Positions 8,405-17,816 of a DNA stretch of 64,000 bases are shown here, piece by piece. Source of the stretch: Thermosynechococcus sp. HN-54 (GTDB lineage: Bacteria > Cyanobacteriota > Cyanobacteriia > Thermosynechococcales > Thermosynechococcaceae); contig NZ_CP098039.1 of the NCBI RefSeq assembly GCF_023650955.1, positions 434,001-498,000 on the forward strand. Direction: 5' to 3'. A model generated the notes under the pieces. The model worked only from the letters and a program-made list of their open reading frames with translations. It was not told where the DNA came from and did no database searches. Both the position numbers and the translations under genes were made by a program. How positions within the stretch are numbered: position 1 is the first letter of the stretch; each line of letters begins with the position of its first letter.

Positions 8405-8665
8405 CTAGAACCAGCCTTTTTTGGCAGCGATGTAGGTATTGTAAAACTCCTGATCGCTCTTGGTGAGGTAGATAATTCCTTCGATCAAGCCAATAATGCC
8501 CATGACAGGGGCGACCAAACCGCAGGTCAAAAGGCTGACCAGTAGCATGATCAAGCCTTCCGTATTGTAGCCGAGAACAAATTTGTGGATGCCGAGGGCA
8601 CCCAAGAGAATACCACAAATGCCGGCTGCAATTTTTTTCCCTGAAATATCGGAATTCGAGGTCAT
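8405..8665 (-). CDS. TM2 domain membrane protein
   Basis: An 86-residue protein with the TM2 pattern: a first helix (GICGILLGALGIHKFVLGY) containing the conserved G-x-x-G-x-H-x-F-Y/V-L-G loop, then a second helix (LIMLLVSLLTCGLVAPVMG) and a third hydrophobic stretch (IIGLIEGIIYLT). TM2 proteins are small membrane proteins of poorly defined function. It stands alone between dnaX and ndhN, with about 130 bases on either side. The start MTSNSDISGKK gives the normal short polar leader before the first helix. Confidence 0.88.
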   Translation of the reverse strand: MTSNSDISGKKIAAGICGILLGALGIHKFVLGYNTEGLIMLLVSLLTCGLVAPVMGIIGLIEGIIYLTKSDQEFYNTYIAAKKGWF

Positions 8666-8794
8666 CGTCCCTTCCCCAATGGTTATTTTTGATACAGCGC
8701 GATCGCACCCGCCTCGCCTCTATCCTTCAGGGTTTGGCAGGGACTGTCAAGGGGCAGGTAGGCAGTTTGCTGATTGACGTAGAGATATCCAGTT

Positions 8795-9247
8795 CTAAGC
8801 AGCGGCAACCCAATCGGCAAGGGGTTCCCAGCGCACATAGCGATCGCCCCCCACTTCCACCACCACTTTGAACTTCGGTAGGGTCTGGGTTAACTGTGCC
8901 AAGTAGGCAAATTCTTGCCTTGAGAGACGCTTACCATCAATCAGCCAGAGCACCAGTCCCTTGGCATTGGGGGGCAGGTTTTCCAAGTGGTAGGTCACTA
9001 AGGGGGGCTGGAAATAAACGCGAATGTCTTCTTTGCCTGTATGAGCCGGACGAATCCCGTGCTCTTGGGTCAAGTAGGCTGCTAAATCCCCTAAGCCCGG
9101 TGCGCTCATATGCAAGGTGGTATAGCCCTTGGAACGCAGTCGCCGTTGATAGCGACCCTCAAAACCGCCCTCCGGGGGAACAAAAAGTGCCAATGCCCCC
9201 GCAGATTCTAAATCTTTGACAAATTGATAGCCAGCCAGCAGACCCAT
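8795..9247 (-). CDS. ndhN: NAD(P)H-quinone oxidoreductase subunit N
   Basis: NdhN is a peripheral subunit of the cyanobacterial/plastid NDH-1 complex, which carries out cyclic electron flow and respiration at the thylakoid. The 150-residue product has the family's conserved segments PPEGGFEGRYQRRLR (about 24-38), GLGDLAAYLTQEHGIRP, NLPPNAKGLVLW and VVVEVGGDRYVRWEPL near the C-terminus. Length agrees with the family. It has no other ndh gene beside it, as is usual for this subunit. Confidence 0.93.
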   Translation of the reverse strand: MGLLAGYQFVKDLESAGALALFVPPEGGFEGRYQRRLRSKGYTTLHMSAPGLGDLAAYLTQEHGIRPAHTGKEDIRVYFQPPLVTYHLENLPPNAKGLVLWLIDGKRLSRQEFAYLAQLTQTLPKFKVVVEVGGDRYVRWEPLADWVAAA

Positions 9248-9316
9248 AGATCTTTTCTCACAGGTTTTAGCATTCCATTCAGCACTTTACCATGGTCATT
9301 CCTACTGCGGGTATGC

Positions 9317-9988
9317 CTAAGTTAATAGCAGTGCAAATAACCCACATAAGGCAATACCATCAAAGACACCCGCACCACCAATACTCAGCACTCCCGCCGA
9401 CATCCGCTCAATTTCCCGTAGATGGAGTAAATCTGCGCCAATCAGGGTTCCCAGCACACCTCCAGCAAAGGCAATGGGTGCCGCCGCCACGCCCCCGGAA
9501 ATCAAAATGGCTGTCATTGCTGCTGTCAGGGGCGCGACCAAGGCATTCATTTGAATACCAATCCCCGGTACCACCTGAGCAGAGTAGTAACTGACAACGG
9601 CCACAATCGCCGTCACCAAGAGAATTGCCAAGGGACTGACGCGGGTAAATTGATAGAGCGCCAGCACCGTCGGGATCAAGCCGCCCCCCACATTCAACGC
9701 CACAATGGTTTTTTGCTGAATTTTGCGCAGGGGAATTCCCCAAAACCGACTGAGCCAGAGTTCTTCAAAATCAGGGACAATCGCCACTGTTGAAACTCGT
9801 TCATAGAGGGGGATATTGATTGTACTGCCGAGAATCACCAGCAGTAGTAAGACAGAAGCGGCAGTGGGTGAAAAACCCAACTTGGCAACCGCCGCTTGCA
9901 AGGCATCGAGGGCGATCGCTAGCCAAAGAAAGGGCAGCAACAGCAGCAGCAGCACAAAAAGCAGGGCAGTAACCGGCAGATAAATCAT
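9317..9988 (-). CDS. DUF1614 integral membrane protein
   Basis: A 223-residue, very hydrophobic protein with about six predicted membrane segments. It has the family-like pattern of a small-residue-rich pair of repeats (LVAPLTAAMTAILISGGVAAA and FAGGVLGTLIGADLLHL) ending in GAGVFDGIALCGLFALLL. The conserved polar Asp in GADLLHL and in GVFDGIAL inside hydrophobic context suggests a transport or binding site, but no substrate is known for DUF1614. It begins 17 bases downstream of the FHA kinase's stop on the same strand, so the two may be co-transcribed. Confidence 0.75.
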   Translation of the reverse strand: MIYLPVTALLFVLLLLLLPFLWLAIALDALQAAVAKLGFSPTAASVLLLLVILGSTINIPLYERVSTVAIVPDFEELWLSRFWGIPLRKIQQKTIVALNVGGGLIPTVLALYQFTRVSPLAILLVTAIVAVVSYYSAQVVPGIGIQMNALVAPLTAAMTAILISGGVAAAPIAFAGGVLGTLIGADLLHLREIERMSAGVLSIGGAGVFDGIALCGLFALLLT

Positions 9989-10005
9989 AGGAATTGACGA
10001 TCACG

Positions 10006-11250
10006 TTAAACTTGCGAGGATTCTTGGGGCAGTGCCGCAAGGGCTTCCTTGAGGGCTTTAGCCAAGGCGATCGCGGAAGGGTAGCGATCGGGCAACAGGG
10101 GAGCTGTGGCACGGTGTATCACGTCTTTCAAAGGATCGGGGATTTCTGGGCGATCGGATACATCGAGGCGATGAAAGCCCTCACGGTGGTGATAGAAACG
10201 AATTGGACTATCCCCCAACAGTAAAAAAGCCAACGTTGCCCCCACCGCAAACAGATCTGACTGAATGGTCGGTTGACCCATCATCTGTTCGGGGGCGCTG
10301 TAGCCCTCCACGGCAATGCGGGTGCTATCGGGGGAATGTCCCAGTTCTTTGACCGCCCCAAAGTCAATCAAAACAATTTGGTTATCCCGCGATCGCACCA
10401 GTAGGTTACTGGGTTTGAGATCCCGATGAATCACCGGTGGCTCCTGATTGTGCAGATAGTCCAAGATGCCGCAGGTTTGAATCATCCATTGCACTGCTTG
10501 GGGAATCGGCACCGTACCATTGCGCAGTACCCAGCGTTCTAGGTCAATGCCATGAATAAGTTCCATGACCAAATAGCTCTTGCCGTCCTCGACAAAAAAA
10601 TCATAGAAGCGGGGAATGCCGGCATGATCTAGGAGTTGCAAAATTCGTGCTTCCCGTTCAAATAGCTCCTGGGCTTTCTCATTGTCCTCCATATCAGACT
10701 GCAGTTCCTTGAGCACCCGCACCTCCGGTATCTTGCCAGTCCATCCCCCAAGGGGTTGCGCTTCACAGGCCAAGTAGGTGGTGCCAATTCCGCCATGCCC
10801 TAAAAGGCGCAGGATGTGATAGTTGCGTACGGTGCGCTGCACATTCAGGGGTTGACCGCAGTGAATGCAAAACAGGTTGCCTGGCATGTTGCCTGCATGG
10901 GTACACTCACTGAGAGTTGGCGCACTGCGGCGAAAGGTTTGCTCATGGAATTCGAGAATCGGACCTGTAGGCCCCAGTTGAATCAAGCTGCCATTAGCGA
11001 GCCTACTTTCATCCACAAGGCGACCATCGACAAATGTCCCGATCGCCCCCAAACTTTTGAGATACCACCGACCGAGATTTTCTGGATCCCGATAACAAGA
11101 TAGTTCCGCGTGATAGCGGCTAATGAGAATATCGTTGAGAATGACATCGTTATCTGCAGCACGACCAATGCGAATGGTTGTTTTAATCGGAAAACGCCAT
11201 GTTTTGACCGGAGTGCGTTTCCAAGGATTCAACAGGTGCAGGATAATCAC
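10006..11250 (-). CDS. FHA-domain Ser/Thr protein kinase with zinc ribbon
   Basis: A 414-residue signalling protein in three parts. Residues 1-105 form an FHA phosphothreonine-binding domain (IGRAADNDVIL with Arg30, then SRYHAEL). Residues about 115-135 form a small cysteine cluster (Cys116, 128, 131 in CIHCGQPL). Residues 143-405 form a Hanks-type kinase: glycine loop GHGGIGTTYL, catalytic loop HRDLKPSNLL (Asp277) and DFG 297-299. All catalytic residues are present, so it should be active. No membrane segment is seen. It is divergent from the tRNA-Thr gene, and the next gene downstream is the DUF1614 protein. Confidence 0.92.
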   Translation of the reverse strand: MIILHLLNPWKRTPVKTWRFPIKTTIRIGRAADNDVILNDILISRYHAELSCYRDPENLGRWYLKSLGAIGTFVDGRLVDESRLANGSLIQLGPTGPILEFHEQTFRRSAPTLSECTHAGNMPGNLFCIHCGQPLNVQRTVRNYHILRLLGHGGIGTTYLACEAQPLGGWTGKIPEVRVLKELQSDMEDNEKAQELFEREARILQLLDHAGIPRFYDFFVEDGKSYLVMELIHGIDLERWVLRNGTVPIPQAVQWMIQTCGILDYLHNQEPPVIHRDLKPSNLLVRSRDNQIVLIDFGAVKELGHSPDSTRIAVEGYSAPEQMMGQPTIQSDLFAVGATLAFLLLGDSPIRFYHHREGFHRLDVSDRPEIPDPLKDVIHRATAPLLPDRYPSAIALAKALKEALAALPQESSQV

Positions 11251-11492
11251 AGGTGTGCAACTGCCACAGCAAACTAATCAGAATTTAGCCTATTTTCCTA
11301 CGCTTTGCCGATGTCTGCGGTGGTTTGCAATGAATCATCAACAGCTCAAGACTCCGCTGTCACTGTTCTAACTGGGCATGCCGCCTTGTTCTATCTAGAT
11401 TGACCAAAAAAATTGGGATACAAGCCCCGTCCTAAGAGGGCTATAGTCTAGGGTTCCCTGCTGCTGTCAAAGCGTAGTACACTAGGAATAGT

Positions 11493-11565
<73 letters not shown>

Positions 11566-11673
11566 TTGATCAACTTCCATTCATTTCAGCACAAAAGGAT
11601 TGTCCCTTGGGCTAAGCCTTGCTCGCAACGACAGGTCTATCATGATCAAGGAAGCGATCTTGCCACCCCTGCC

Positions 11674-13170
11674 ATGCTCGTCTATTGCACCCGTCCCTAC
11701 TGTAGTCACCCCCAGAACGATGTTCCAGAGCTAGACAACCCCAACAAACGATACAGTCGTGTGGCTGAACGATTTTGTACAGCCTGCGGAATGCCTCTGA
11801 TTCTGCGGGGACGGTATGTGGCAGAGCGGGTTTTGGGGCAGGGGGGGTTTGGGGCGGCCTATCTAGCACGGGATTTGGATACCCCCGGTCGGCGGGAGTG
11901 CGTGATCAAGCAATTTCGCCCTAATGTGTCCGATCCCCAGAGTCGGCAAAAGGCTCAGGAACTCTTTGAGCGAGAAGGACAAGTCCTTGATCAACTGGGG
12001 CAGCATGCTCAAATTCCGGATTTACTGGCATTTTTTGCTGAAGAAGTTCCCAGTGCCAATGGACAAGGAGTCGAGCAGTATTTCTACTTGGTGCAGGAAT
12101 ATATTGACGGCGAAACCCTCGAGGATGAACTGGCTCAAAAGGGATGCTTTAGTGAGGAAGAGGTGCGGCAGGTGCTGCGGGAACTCCTACCCGTGTTGCA
12201 GTACGTCCATGACCACAGCTCGATCCACCGTGATATTAAGCTCTCGAATATTATGCGCCAGCACCCCAGCAAGACAAAGTTTCCCGGCCAAGGGCGGCTC
12301 TACCTGCTGGATTTTGGGGCTGTGAAGCAAATTTCCCAAGCAGGGGGACAGCAAGGACACTTTACAGGTATTTATACCCAATACTATGCGCCACCGGAAC
12401 AAGCACGGGGGGAACGGGTCTATCCCAGTTCTGATCTCTATGCTTTGGCAGTGACCTGTATCATATTGCTGACCGGCAAAGATCCCAGTGAGCTATTTGA
12501 TGCCTATAACAACCGCTGGCATTGGCATTCTTATGCCCAAGTCAGTCCAAAATTGCAAGCCATTCTGGATCGCATGCTACAACCCGCTCCTAGCGATCGC
12601 TACCAATCGGCAGCAGAGGTCTTAGCGGACTTAAATACTTCTTCTACCCCCGCCCCAGCACCGCCCCCACCGCCACAACCGGTAACACCCCCCCCCGTCT
12701 CTCCTCCCGTTGTGTCGCAAGCAATACCAGCGTCGCCTTCACCGGTGCCAGTCACGCCTCCGACAACTACGCCCCGACCTAGGGTCAGACCGCCGCGGCA
12801 ACCGCCCCCACCCTTGCCCGCATTAAAAATTCTCATTGGTGCCGGCTTTACGGGCTTTGAAATGACCGCCTTGGGGCTGATGATTTTTAGTTTGATGACG
12901 GCTTGGCAGTTGCCCGTGGGTGTGAGTGCGGGGCTGATTGGCGCTCTATTTGCCTTTTTGGTGTTTTTGCAGTACAAACGCTGGATCGAACACTGGGAGC
13001 AGTTGATCATTGCGGTCATTTCAGGGGCAGTTCTCTTTTTTGTCCCCCTCTTGCAAGCAGGCCTAGGGGGTGTGACAGCGCTACTCATTTGTGGTTTAGT
13101 GGGGTTGGGTTGCGTCGTCGTGGGTAATCTCTTTTTGCTGATTTACAACATCTTGGCGCGGTTACTGTAG
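11674..13170 (+). CDS. Membrane-anchored Ser/Thr protein kinase with N-terminal zinc ribbon
   Basis: ATG 11674 gives a 498-residue kinase. It starts with four cysteines in two pairs (Cys5/Cys10 and Cys35/Cys38 in CTACGMPL), then a kinase domain from about 48 to 315: GQGGFGAAYLA, Lys79, HRDIKLSNIM (Asp187) and DFG 213-215. A proline-rich linker of about 70 residues follows, then about four membrane segments at the C-terminus, so the kinase faces the cytoplasm on a membrane anchor. An upstream start at 11566 would add unlikely sequence directly after the tRNA. The zinc-ribbon-plus-kinase plan is shared with the FHA kinase across the tRNA. Confidence 0.92.
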   Translation: MLVYCTRPYCSHPQNDVPELDNPNKRYSRVAERFCTACGMPLILRGRYVAERVLGQGGFGAAYLARDLDTPGRRECVIKQFRPNVSDPQSRQKAQELFEREGQVLDQLGQHAQIPDLLAFFAEEVPSANGQGVEQYFYLVQEYIDGETLEDELAQKGCFSEEEVRQVLRELLPVLQYVHDHSSIHRDIKLSNIMRQHPSKTKFPGQGRLYLLDFGAVKQISQAGGQQGHFTGIYTQYYAPPEQARGERVYPSSDLYALAVTCIILLTGKDPSELFDAYNNRWHWHSYAQVSPKLQAILDRMLQPAPSDRYQSAAEVLADLNTSSTPAPAPPPPPQPVTPPPVSPPVVSQAIPASPSPVPVTPPTTTPRPRVRPPRQPPPPLPALKILIGAGFTGFEMTALGLMIFSLMTAWQLPVGVSAGLIGALFAFLVFLQYKRWIEHWEQLIIAVISGAVLFFVPLLQAGLGGVTALLICGLVGLGCVVVGNLFLLIYNILARLL

Positions 13171-13180
13171 GAGCGGGGCA

Positions 13181-13936
13181 ATGCAGTTGACGTGGTTGGA
13201 GAGCAATACATGGCTGTGGGAGTTGGGTCATACTAGGATTTTGGTCGATCCGTGGTTGGTTGGCTCGCTGACCTTTGGCAATACCCCTTGGCTATTTCAG
13301 GCAGAGCGATCGCGCCCCTGTGCTATGCCAACCGATGTGGATGTCATTTTGCTCTCCCAAGGGCTACCGGATCACTGTCATGAACCCAGTCTACGCACCT
13401 GCGATCGCACCCTACCGGTCATTGCCTCCCCCAGTGCCGCCAAAGTTGCCCAGAGCCTTGGCTTTGAAACGGTGATTTCCCTGACTCCCCACCAAACCCA
13501 CACCTACCGCGATCTCACCATCCAAGCCACCAAGGGCGCCAGTATCGGTCCTAGTCAACAGGAAAACGGTTATCTTCTGCGTTGGGGAACGCAAAGTCTC
13601 TACTATGAACCCCATGGCTGCCATGATCCGTGGCTGCGCAGCCACGGCACGGTGGATGTCGTGATTACCCCCCTACTCGATGTCTGTTTGCCTCTGGTGG
13701 GTGCAATTCTGAAGGGGGGCAAAGCAGCGTTGGAATTGGGGCAATGGCTGCACCCCAAGGTGATGATCACCACCGCTGGCAATGGTACCCTCCACCTTCA
13801 GGGATGGCTACCGCGACTGCTCTCGGTCAAAGGCACCTTTGAGGAACTGCAAGTGTCGTTTCAGCGGCTGGGTCTGAACACTCGTTTGGTGGAACCAGTG
13901 GCCTACACTCCCCTTGTTCTTCTAGCTGAGGTCTAG
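13181..13936 (+). CDS. Metallo-beta-lactamase-fold protein (UlaG-like) with altered metal motif
   Basis: A 251-residue protein of the UlaG-like branch (COG2220 type): MQLTWLESNTWLWEL, ILVDPWL, and the segment VILLSQGLPDHCHEP at 55-69. In this fold the active motif is H-x-H-x-D-H; here the same positions read Gln60-Gly-Leu62-Pro-Asp64-His65, so the first two metal-binding histidines are replaced. A further His-Cys-His (EPHGCHDPW) follows. Homologues in cyanobacteria and plants, as I recall, share this change, so it is probably a functional variant rather than decay. It starts 10 bases after the kinase and ends 2 bases before the PsiE-like gene. Substrate unknown. Confidence 0.8.
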   Translation: MQLTWLESNTWLWELGHTRILVDPWLVGSLTFGNTPWLFQAERSRPCAMPTDVDVILLSQGLPDHCHEPSLRTCDRTLPVIASPSAAKVAQSLGFETVISLTPHQTHTYRDLTIQATKGASIGPSQQENGYLLRWGTQSLYYEPHGCHDPWLRSHGTVDVVITPLLDVCLPLVGAILKGGKAALELGQWLHPKVMITTAGNGTLHLQGWLPRLLSVKGTFEELQVSFQRLGLNTRLVEPVAYTPLVLLAEV

Positions 13937-13938
13937 GG

Positions 13939-14430
13939 ATGCGACGCTGGCTACGGCCTTTGTTTCTCTTTTGGCAAGAAACGATCCTTCTACTTCAGGA
14001 CAATCAGCGGTTTTTGCAGTTCCTCAGTCAGATTGAGGGGATTGCAACTCGGGTGCTGGCGATCGGGATGCTGCTGGTGGTCATCGTCGCCATTATTGAT
14101 TTGGGGCGGATTTTAACCATAGAGCTATTCTCACCCCCTTTAGGGCAGTTTAGCCTTGAACTGGTGAAAATCTTTGGCCTCTTTCTCAACGTGCTTGTGG
14201 CTCTGGAGATTCTCGAAAATATCACCGCCTACCTGAAAACCCACGTCTCGTCGCAAATCGTTGAGCTGGTGATTGTTACGTCTCTGATTGCCATTGCCCG
14301 CAAAATTATCATTCTGGATATTGGTCAACCGGAAACGGTGGCGAAGCTCTTGGGGCTGGCGATCGCCATCTTGGCCTTGTCTGCCAGTTACTGGATTGTG
14401 CGTCGTCTAAACTACCGGCGGCGTCCCTGA
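13939..14430 (+). CDS. PsiE-like integral membrane protein
   Basis: A 163-residue protein with four hydrophobic segments and the PsiE-family arrangement: an N-terminal hydrophilic helix, LAIGMLLVVIVAIIDLGRIL, FGLFLNVLVALEILENITAYL, then VELVIVTSLIAIARKIIILD and a last helix. PsiE is known as phosphate-starvation-inducible in enterobacteria; the function is not established and no Pho box is evident here. It is tightly linked to the MBL-fold gene and overlaps the 3' end of tyrA by 24 bases. Confidence 0.8.
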   Translation: MRRWLRPLFLFWQETILLLQDNQRFLQFLSQIEGIATRVLAIGMLLVVIVAIIDLGRILTIELFSPPLGQFSLELVKIFGLFLNVLVALEILENITAYLKTHVSSQIVELVIVTSLIAIARKIIILDIGQPETVAKLLGLAIAILALSASYWIVRRLNYRRRP

Positions 14431-15270
14431 GGGATAGACCTGCTCGCGGTAGGCTTGCGCCTGTTCCAGCGTTGTTTGCAGCCGCTCCCAGTCCTCCTGT
14501 TCCACTTGGCGAATCAGATCATCAAGGGTGGCACGGTAGTGGACCAGGCAGTGGCGCAACGCCGCGCGGTTATATTCCGCCATCATCCGTCCCAACTCTG
14601 GATTGCCACCCCCCACCCGGCTCGTGTCCCGAAAACCGGAGCTAGCCAACCGCTGTGCAAGCTTCCGAATCGGCTCATTGGCTTCTTGGGCATTCGCAAG
14701 AATTAGTGCTGCACTCACTAGGACAGGCAGGTGGGAAATCCAAGCAACGGCGCGATCGTGATCCGAGGGGGTGGCATAGAGTAGCTTTGCGCCGAGATCA
14801 TTGACCACACCAGCCACACAGTCAATGGCCGCACTGTCAGTGTAGAGGGTTGGAGTGAGAACATAGGGGGCATTCTCAAAGAGATGGGCTTGCGCCGCTT
14901 CAATGCCAGATTCTGCGGTACCGGCCATCGGGTGACCACCGACATAGCGAGACCAGAGTTTTTCAAGGGCAGGGACAATTTCTCCCTTGACGGATGCCAC
15001 GTCTGTCAGCACTGTTTCTGGACTGAGATAGGGGGTAATGTCGAGTGCCACACTGAGGATGCTGCCAATGGGAGGACAGAGAAACACCAGATCAAGGGCA
15101 CGCAAAATTTCTGGCTCGGTACTGCCCCAGTCAATGGCACCCTTGGCGATCGCCCGCTCACAGGTTTCAGCCCGCCGGCTCAGCCCAACCACATAGTGCC
15201 CCTTTGCCCGCAAATCAATCCCAAGGGAACCGCCAATCAGTCCCAACCCCACGATGCCAATGCGCAGCAT
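14407..15270 (-). CDS. tyrA: Prephenate/arogenate dehydrogenase
   Basis: ATG 15270 gives 287 residues that begin directly with the NAD(P) fold, MLRIGIVGLGLIGGSLG. It also has the conserved VFLCPPIGSIL and TDVASVKGEIVPALE segments, and the substrate-loop histidine motif YVGGHPMAGTAESG. TyrA makes tyrosine by oxidising arogenate or prephenate; characterised cyanobacterial enzymes prefer arogenate and NADP, which I infer here. An upstream start at 15393 would add 41 unlikely residues. It overlaps the convergent PsiE-like gene by 24 bases. Confidence 0.93.
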   Translation of the reverse strand: MLRIGIVGLGLIGGSLGIDLRAKGHYVVGLSRRAETCERAIAKGAIDWGSTEPEILRALDLVFLCPPIGSILSVALDITPYLSPETVLTDVASVKGEIVPALEKLWSRYVGGHPMAGTAESGIEAAQAHLFENAPYVLTPTLYTDSAAIDCVAGVVNDLGAKLLYATPSDHDRAVAWISHLPVLVSAALILANAQEANEPIRKLAQRLASSGFRDTSRVGGGNPELGRMMAEYNRAALRHCLVHYRATLDDLIRQVEQEDWERLQTTLEQAQAYREQVYPSGTPPVV

Positions 15271-15422
15271 GCTGCCTCTAACTTGAACTCCTTTCCAATT
15301 GTGACATTGATTCTTGTTTTGAGGGACAGTCCCTGCCCATGCAGATTTGCGTTTTGGATTTACAGCTAGAGGGGATGCCTTGGATACAATCAAAAATGAA
15401 TCTGTTGCACTTTAGGCCATCC

Positions 15423-16550
15423 ATGATGAAACGCCTTGCCCATTTACTTCAGCAGACCCTCAAATTCTGCCTTGGCCTTGCCCTTGTCGGGTGCCTCAGT
15501 AGCGGTACACCAGTGTGGGCAGCAGCAGCTCACCATAGTTTTGTCGCAGCCGCCGTGGAACGAGTTGGCGATGCGGTCGTTCGTATTGATACCGAACGCA
15601 CGATTGTACGCACACCGGATCCCCTTTTGAGCGATCCCTTCTTTCGCCAATTTTTCCCCGGTCTAGCCTTGCCCCCCCAAGAGGATCGGCTACGGGGTCA
15701 GGGGTCGGGGTTCATCATTGATCCCAGCGGCATTGTCATGACCAATGCCCATGTGGTGAGTCAAGCGGATACCGTGACGGTGCGCCTCAAGGATGGCCGA
15801 GTCTTCGAGGGAGAAGTGCGCGGCGTGGATGAGGTATCCGATCTAGCGATTGTCAAACTCAAAGGGGTCACCGAACCATTGCCCACTGCGCCCCTCGGTG
15901 ATTCCAGTGACGTGAAAGTGGGGGACTGGGCGATCGCCGTTGGGAATCCCCTTGGCCTTGATAACACAGTAACATTGGGGATTGTCAGTACGCTGCACCG
16001 CTCCAGCGCCCAAGTGGGCATCCCCGATAAGCGCCTTGATTTTATTCAAACGGATGCTGCGATTAACCCCGGCAATTCTGGAGGACCGCTGCTCAATGAA
16101 GAGGGGGAAGTGATTGGCATTAACACTGCCATTCGTGCCGATGCCATGGGGATTGGCTTCGCCATTCCAATCAATAAGGCCAAAGCCCTGCAAGCCCGCT
16201 TGATTCGCGGTGAAAAAATTCAACACGCCTACATTGGCATTCAAATGACCACCTTCACACCGGCAATGGCCAAGGAAAACAATGCTAACCCCAACTCACC
16301 AGTGATTCTGCCAGAGGTCAGTGGCGTCCTCGTCCTGCAAGTGTTGCCCAATACGCCTGCGGCAAAAGCCGGTCTGCGCTGGGGGGATGTGATTACATCC
16401 GTGGATGGGGAACCGATTACCAGTGCGGATCAGTTGCAGGGCATTGTTGATAGTGCCGCTGTGGGGCAAGTTCTCAACCTAACGATTCAACGGGGCGATC
16501 GCAGCCAACGGATTGCGGTGCGCACAGCGGAGTTGCAGGGAGCGGCTTAG
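15423..16550 (+). CDS. Deg/HtrA-family serine protease (HhoA/HhoB-like)
   Basis: A 375-residue periplasmic or lumenal quality-control protease. It has an N-terminal signal segment ([22 protein letters not shown]) whose Gly-Cys could alternatively be a lipobox, then a trypsin-like domain with His110 (TNAHVV), Asp140 (SDLAIVKL) and Ser219 ([10 protein letters not shown]), and one PDZ domain near the C-terminus ([19 protein letters not shown]). Single-PDZ architecture fits the HhoA/HhoB/HtrA trio of cyanobacteria; which one cannot be decided here. Starts at 15396 and 15339 are possible; 15423 has the better leader. The PMT-family gene starts 2 bases after its stop. Confidence 0.9.
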   Translation: MMKRLAHLLQQTLKFCLGLALVGCLSSGTPVWAAAAHHSFVAAAVERVGDAVVRIDTERTIVRTPDPLLSDPFFRQFFPGLALPPQEDRLRGQGSGFIIDPSGIVMTNAHVVSQADTVTVRLKDGRVFEGEVRGVDEVSDLAIVKLKGVTEPLPTAPLGDSSDVKVGDWAIAVGNPLGLDNTVTLGIVSTLHRSSAQVGIPDKRLDFIQTDAAINPGNSGGPLLNEEGEVIGINTAIRADAMGIGFAIPINKAKALQARLIRGEKIQHAYIGIQMTTFTPAMAKENNANPNSPVILPEVSGVLVLQVLPNTPAAKAGLRWGDVITSVDGEPITSADQLQGIVDSAAVGQVLNLTIQRGDRSQRIAVRTAELQGAA

Positions 16551-16551
16551 G

Positions 16552-17814
16552 ATGCCCTTGGGGCTACTGCTGCTGTGGCTCTTTGCCCTTGCCACCCGCT
16601 TTTGGGGGCTGACCCGCTTTCCCACGCTGGTATTTGATGAGGTCTATTTTGCCCGCTTTGGCCGCAACTATCTCGCCGGTGTCCCCTTCTTTGATGCCCA
16701 TCCCCCCTTGGGAAAATACCTGATTGCCCTGAGCATTTGGCTGGGGGGTGGTTTTCACCCTTGGGGCTATCGCTGGTTGAATGCCCTGATGGGATCGCTG
16801 ATTCCCGTGGCGGTGGCGGTGTTGGCCTACCTCCTGACGCGGCGATCGCGCGTGGCGTTGTTGTCGGGACTCTTTGTTGCCCTCGATGGCCTCTTTTTGG
16901 TGGAGTCCCGCTATGCTCTCATCAATATCTCCCTTGTGCTTTTTGGGGTGGTGGCACAGATTCTCTGGCTCTGGGGGTTGCGCTACCAAGGCAGGGCGCG
17001 ATCGCTCTGGCTGATGGCCGCAGGAGCTGCCTTTGGTGCCTGTGTGGCGGTGAAGTGGAGTGGCTTGGGATTCCTGTTGGGCGTAGGTCTGTTCTGGGTT
17101 CTCCAGCAGGGGTTACCCCTATCTGCTGAGTGGAAGACCACGTACCAGTGGTGGCAGATGTGCCTACTGTTGCCCCTTGTTGTTTTTGTGGTTTATACCC
17201 TGCTCTGGCTACCCCATCTCCAGTTTCATCCCCACCAGAGCCTACTTGACCTCCATCGCCAAATGTTTAACTTTCACCGCAGTGTTGCCAGTACTGCCCA
17301 TCCCTACTGTTCACCCTGGTGGTCTTGGCCGCTGTTGCTGCGCCCCATGAGCTACTTTTTTCAGCGAGTACAAACCCTTGGTGAACCAGTTCCCGTGATT
17401 GGCCCGCCCCTGCCAATGGCAGATACGCAGTGGGTTTATGCTGTTTATGCCCTCTTTAATCCCCCCCTCCTGTGGCTTGGCACCTTGGCCACATTGGCTC
17501 TTGTACCCCTTAGATTGACCACAACCGCAGGCCGTTTTGTGCTCTTAAACTATGCTGCCAATCTCCTGCCTTGGGTACTAGTGAGTCGTTGTGTTTTTAT
17601 CTATCACTACCTCCCCGCTGCCCTCTATAGCTTTATGGCCTTGGCCTTGGTCTGGGAAGCCAGCCACGATTGGGGAGCGTGGGCACGCTGGGCACGGATT
17701 GCCGTCTTAGGGGTGGTTGTTGGGGGTTTTCTTTACTGGCTCCCCCTGTATTTAGGATTACCCCTGACGCCCCAAGGCTTTTTTAGGCGGATGTGGTTGC
17801 CCTCTTGGATTTAG
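16552..17814 (+). CDS. PMT-family membrane mannosyltransferase (dolichyl-phosphate-mannose type)
   Basis: A 420-residue, GT39-like protein with about ten membrane helices. The first extracytoplasmic loop has the family's acidic signature FDEVYFARFGRNYLAG followed by FFDAHPPLGKYLI. Such enzymes transfer a sugar from a lipid-phosphate carrier to protein or glycan outside the membrane; donor and acceptor are unknown here. ATG 16552 follows the protease stop immediately, and an earlier start at 16513 would lie inside the protease. Co-transcription with the protease is likely. Confidence 0.88.
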   Translation: MPLGLLLLWLFALATRFWGLTRFPTLVFDEVYFARFGRNYLAGVPFFDAHPPLGKYLIALSIWLGGGFHPWGYRWLNALMGSLIPVAVAVLAYLLTRRSRVALLSGLFVALDGLFLVESRYALINISLVLFGVVAQILWLWGLRYQGRARSLWLMAAGAAFGACVAVKWSGLGFLLGVGLFWVLQQGLPLSAEWKTTYQWWQMCLLLPLVVFVVYTLLWLPHLQFHPHQSLLDLHRQMFNFHRSVASTAHPYCSPWWSWPLLLRPMSYFFQRVQTLGEPVPVIGPPLPMADTQWVYAVYALFNPPLLWLGTLATLALVPLRLTTTAGRFVLLNYAANLLPWVLVSRCVFIYHYLPAALYSFMALALVWEASHDWGAWARWARIAVLGVVVGGFLYWLPLYLGLPLTPQGFFRRMWLPSWI

Positions 17815-17816
17815 AG

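Noticed and set aside
13348-13381. Calling the MBL-fold gene a pseudogene because of lost histidines
   Set aside because: The frame is intact, the gene is embedded in a tight run, and the changed motif seems to recur in plant and cyanobacterial relatives.
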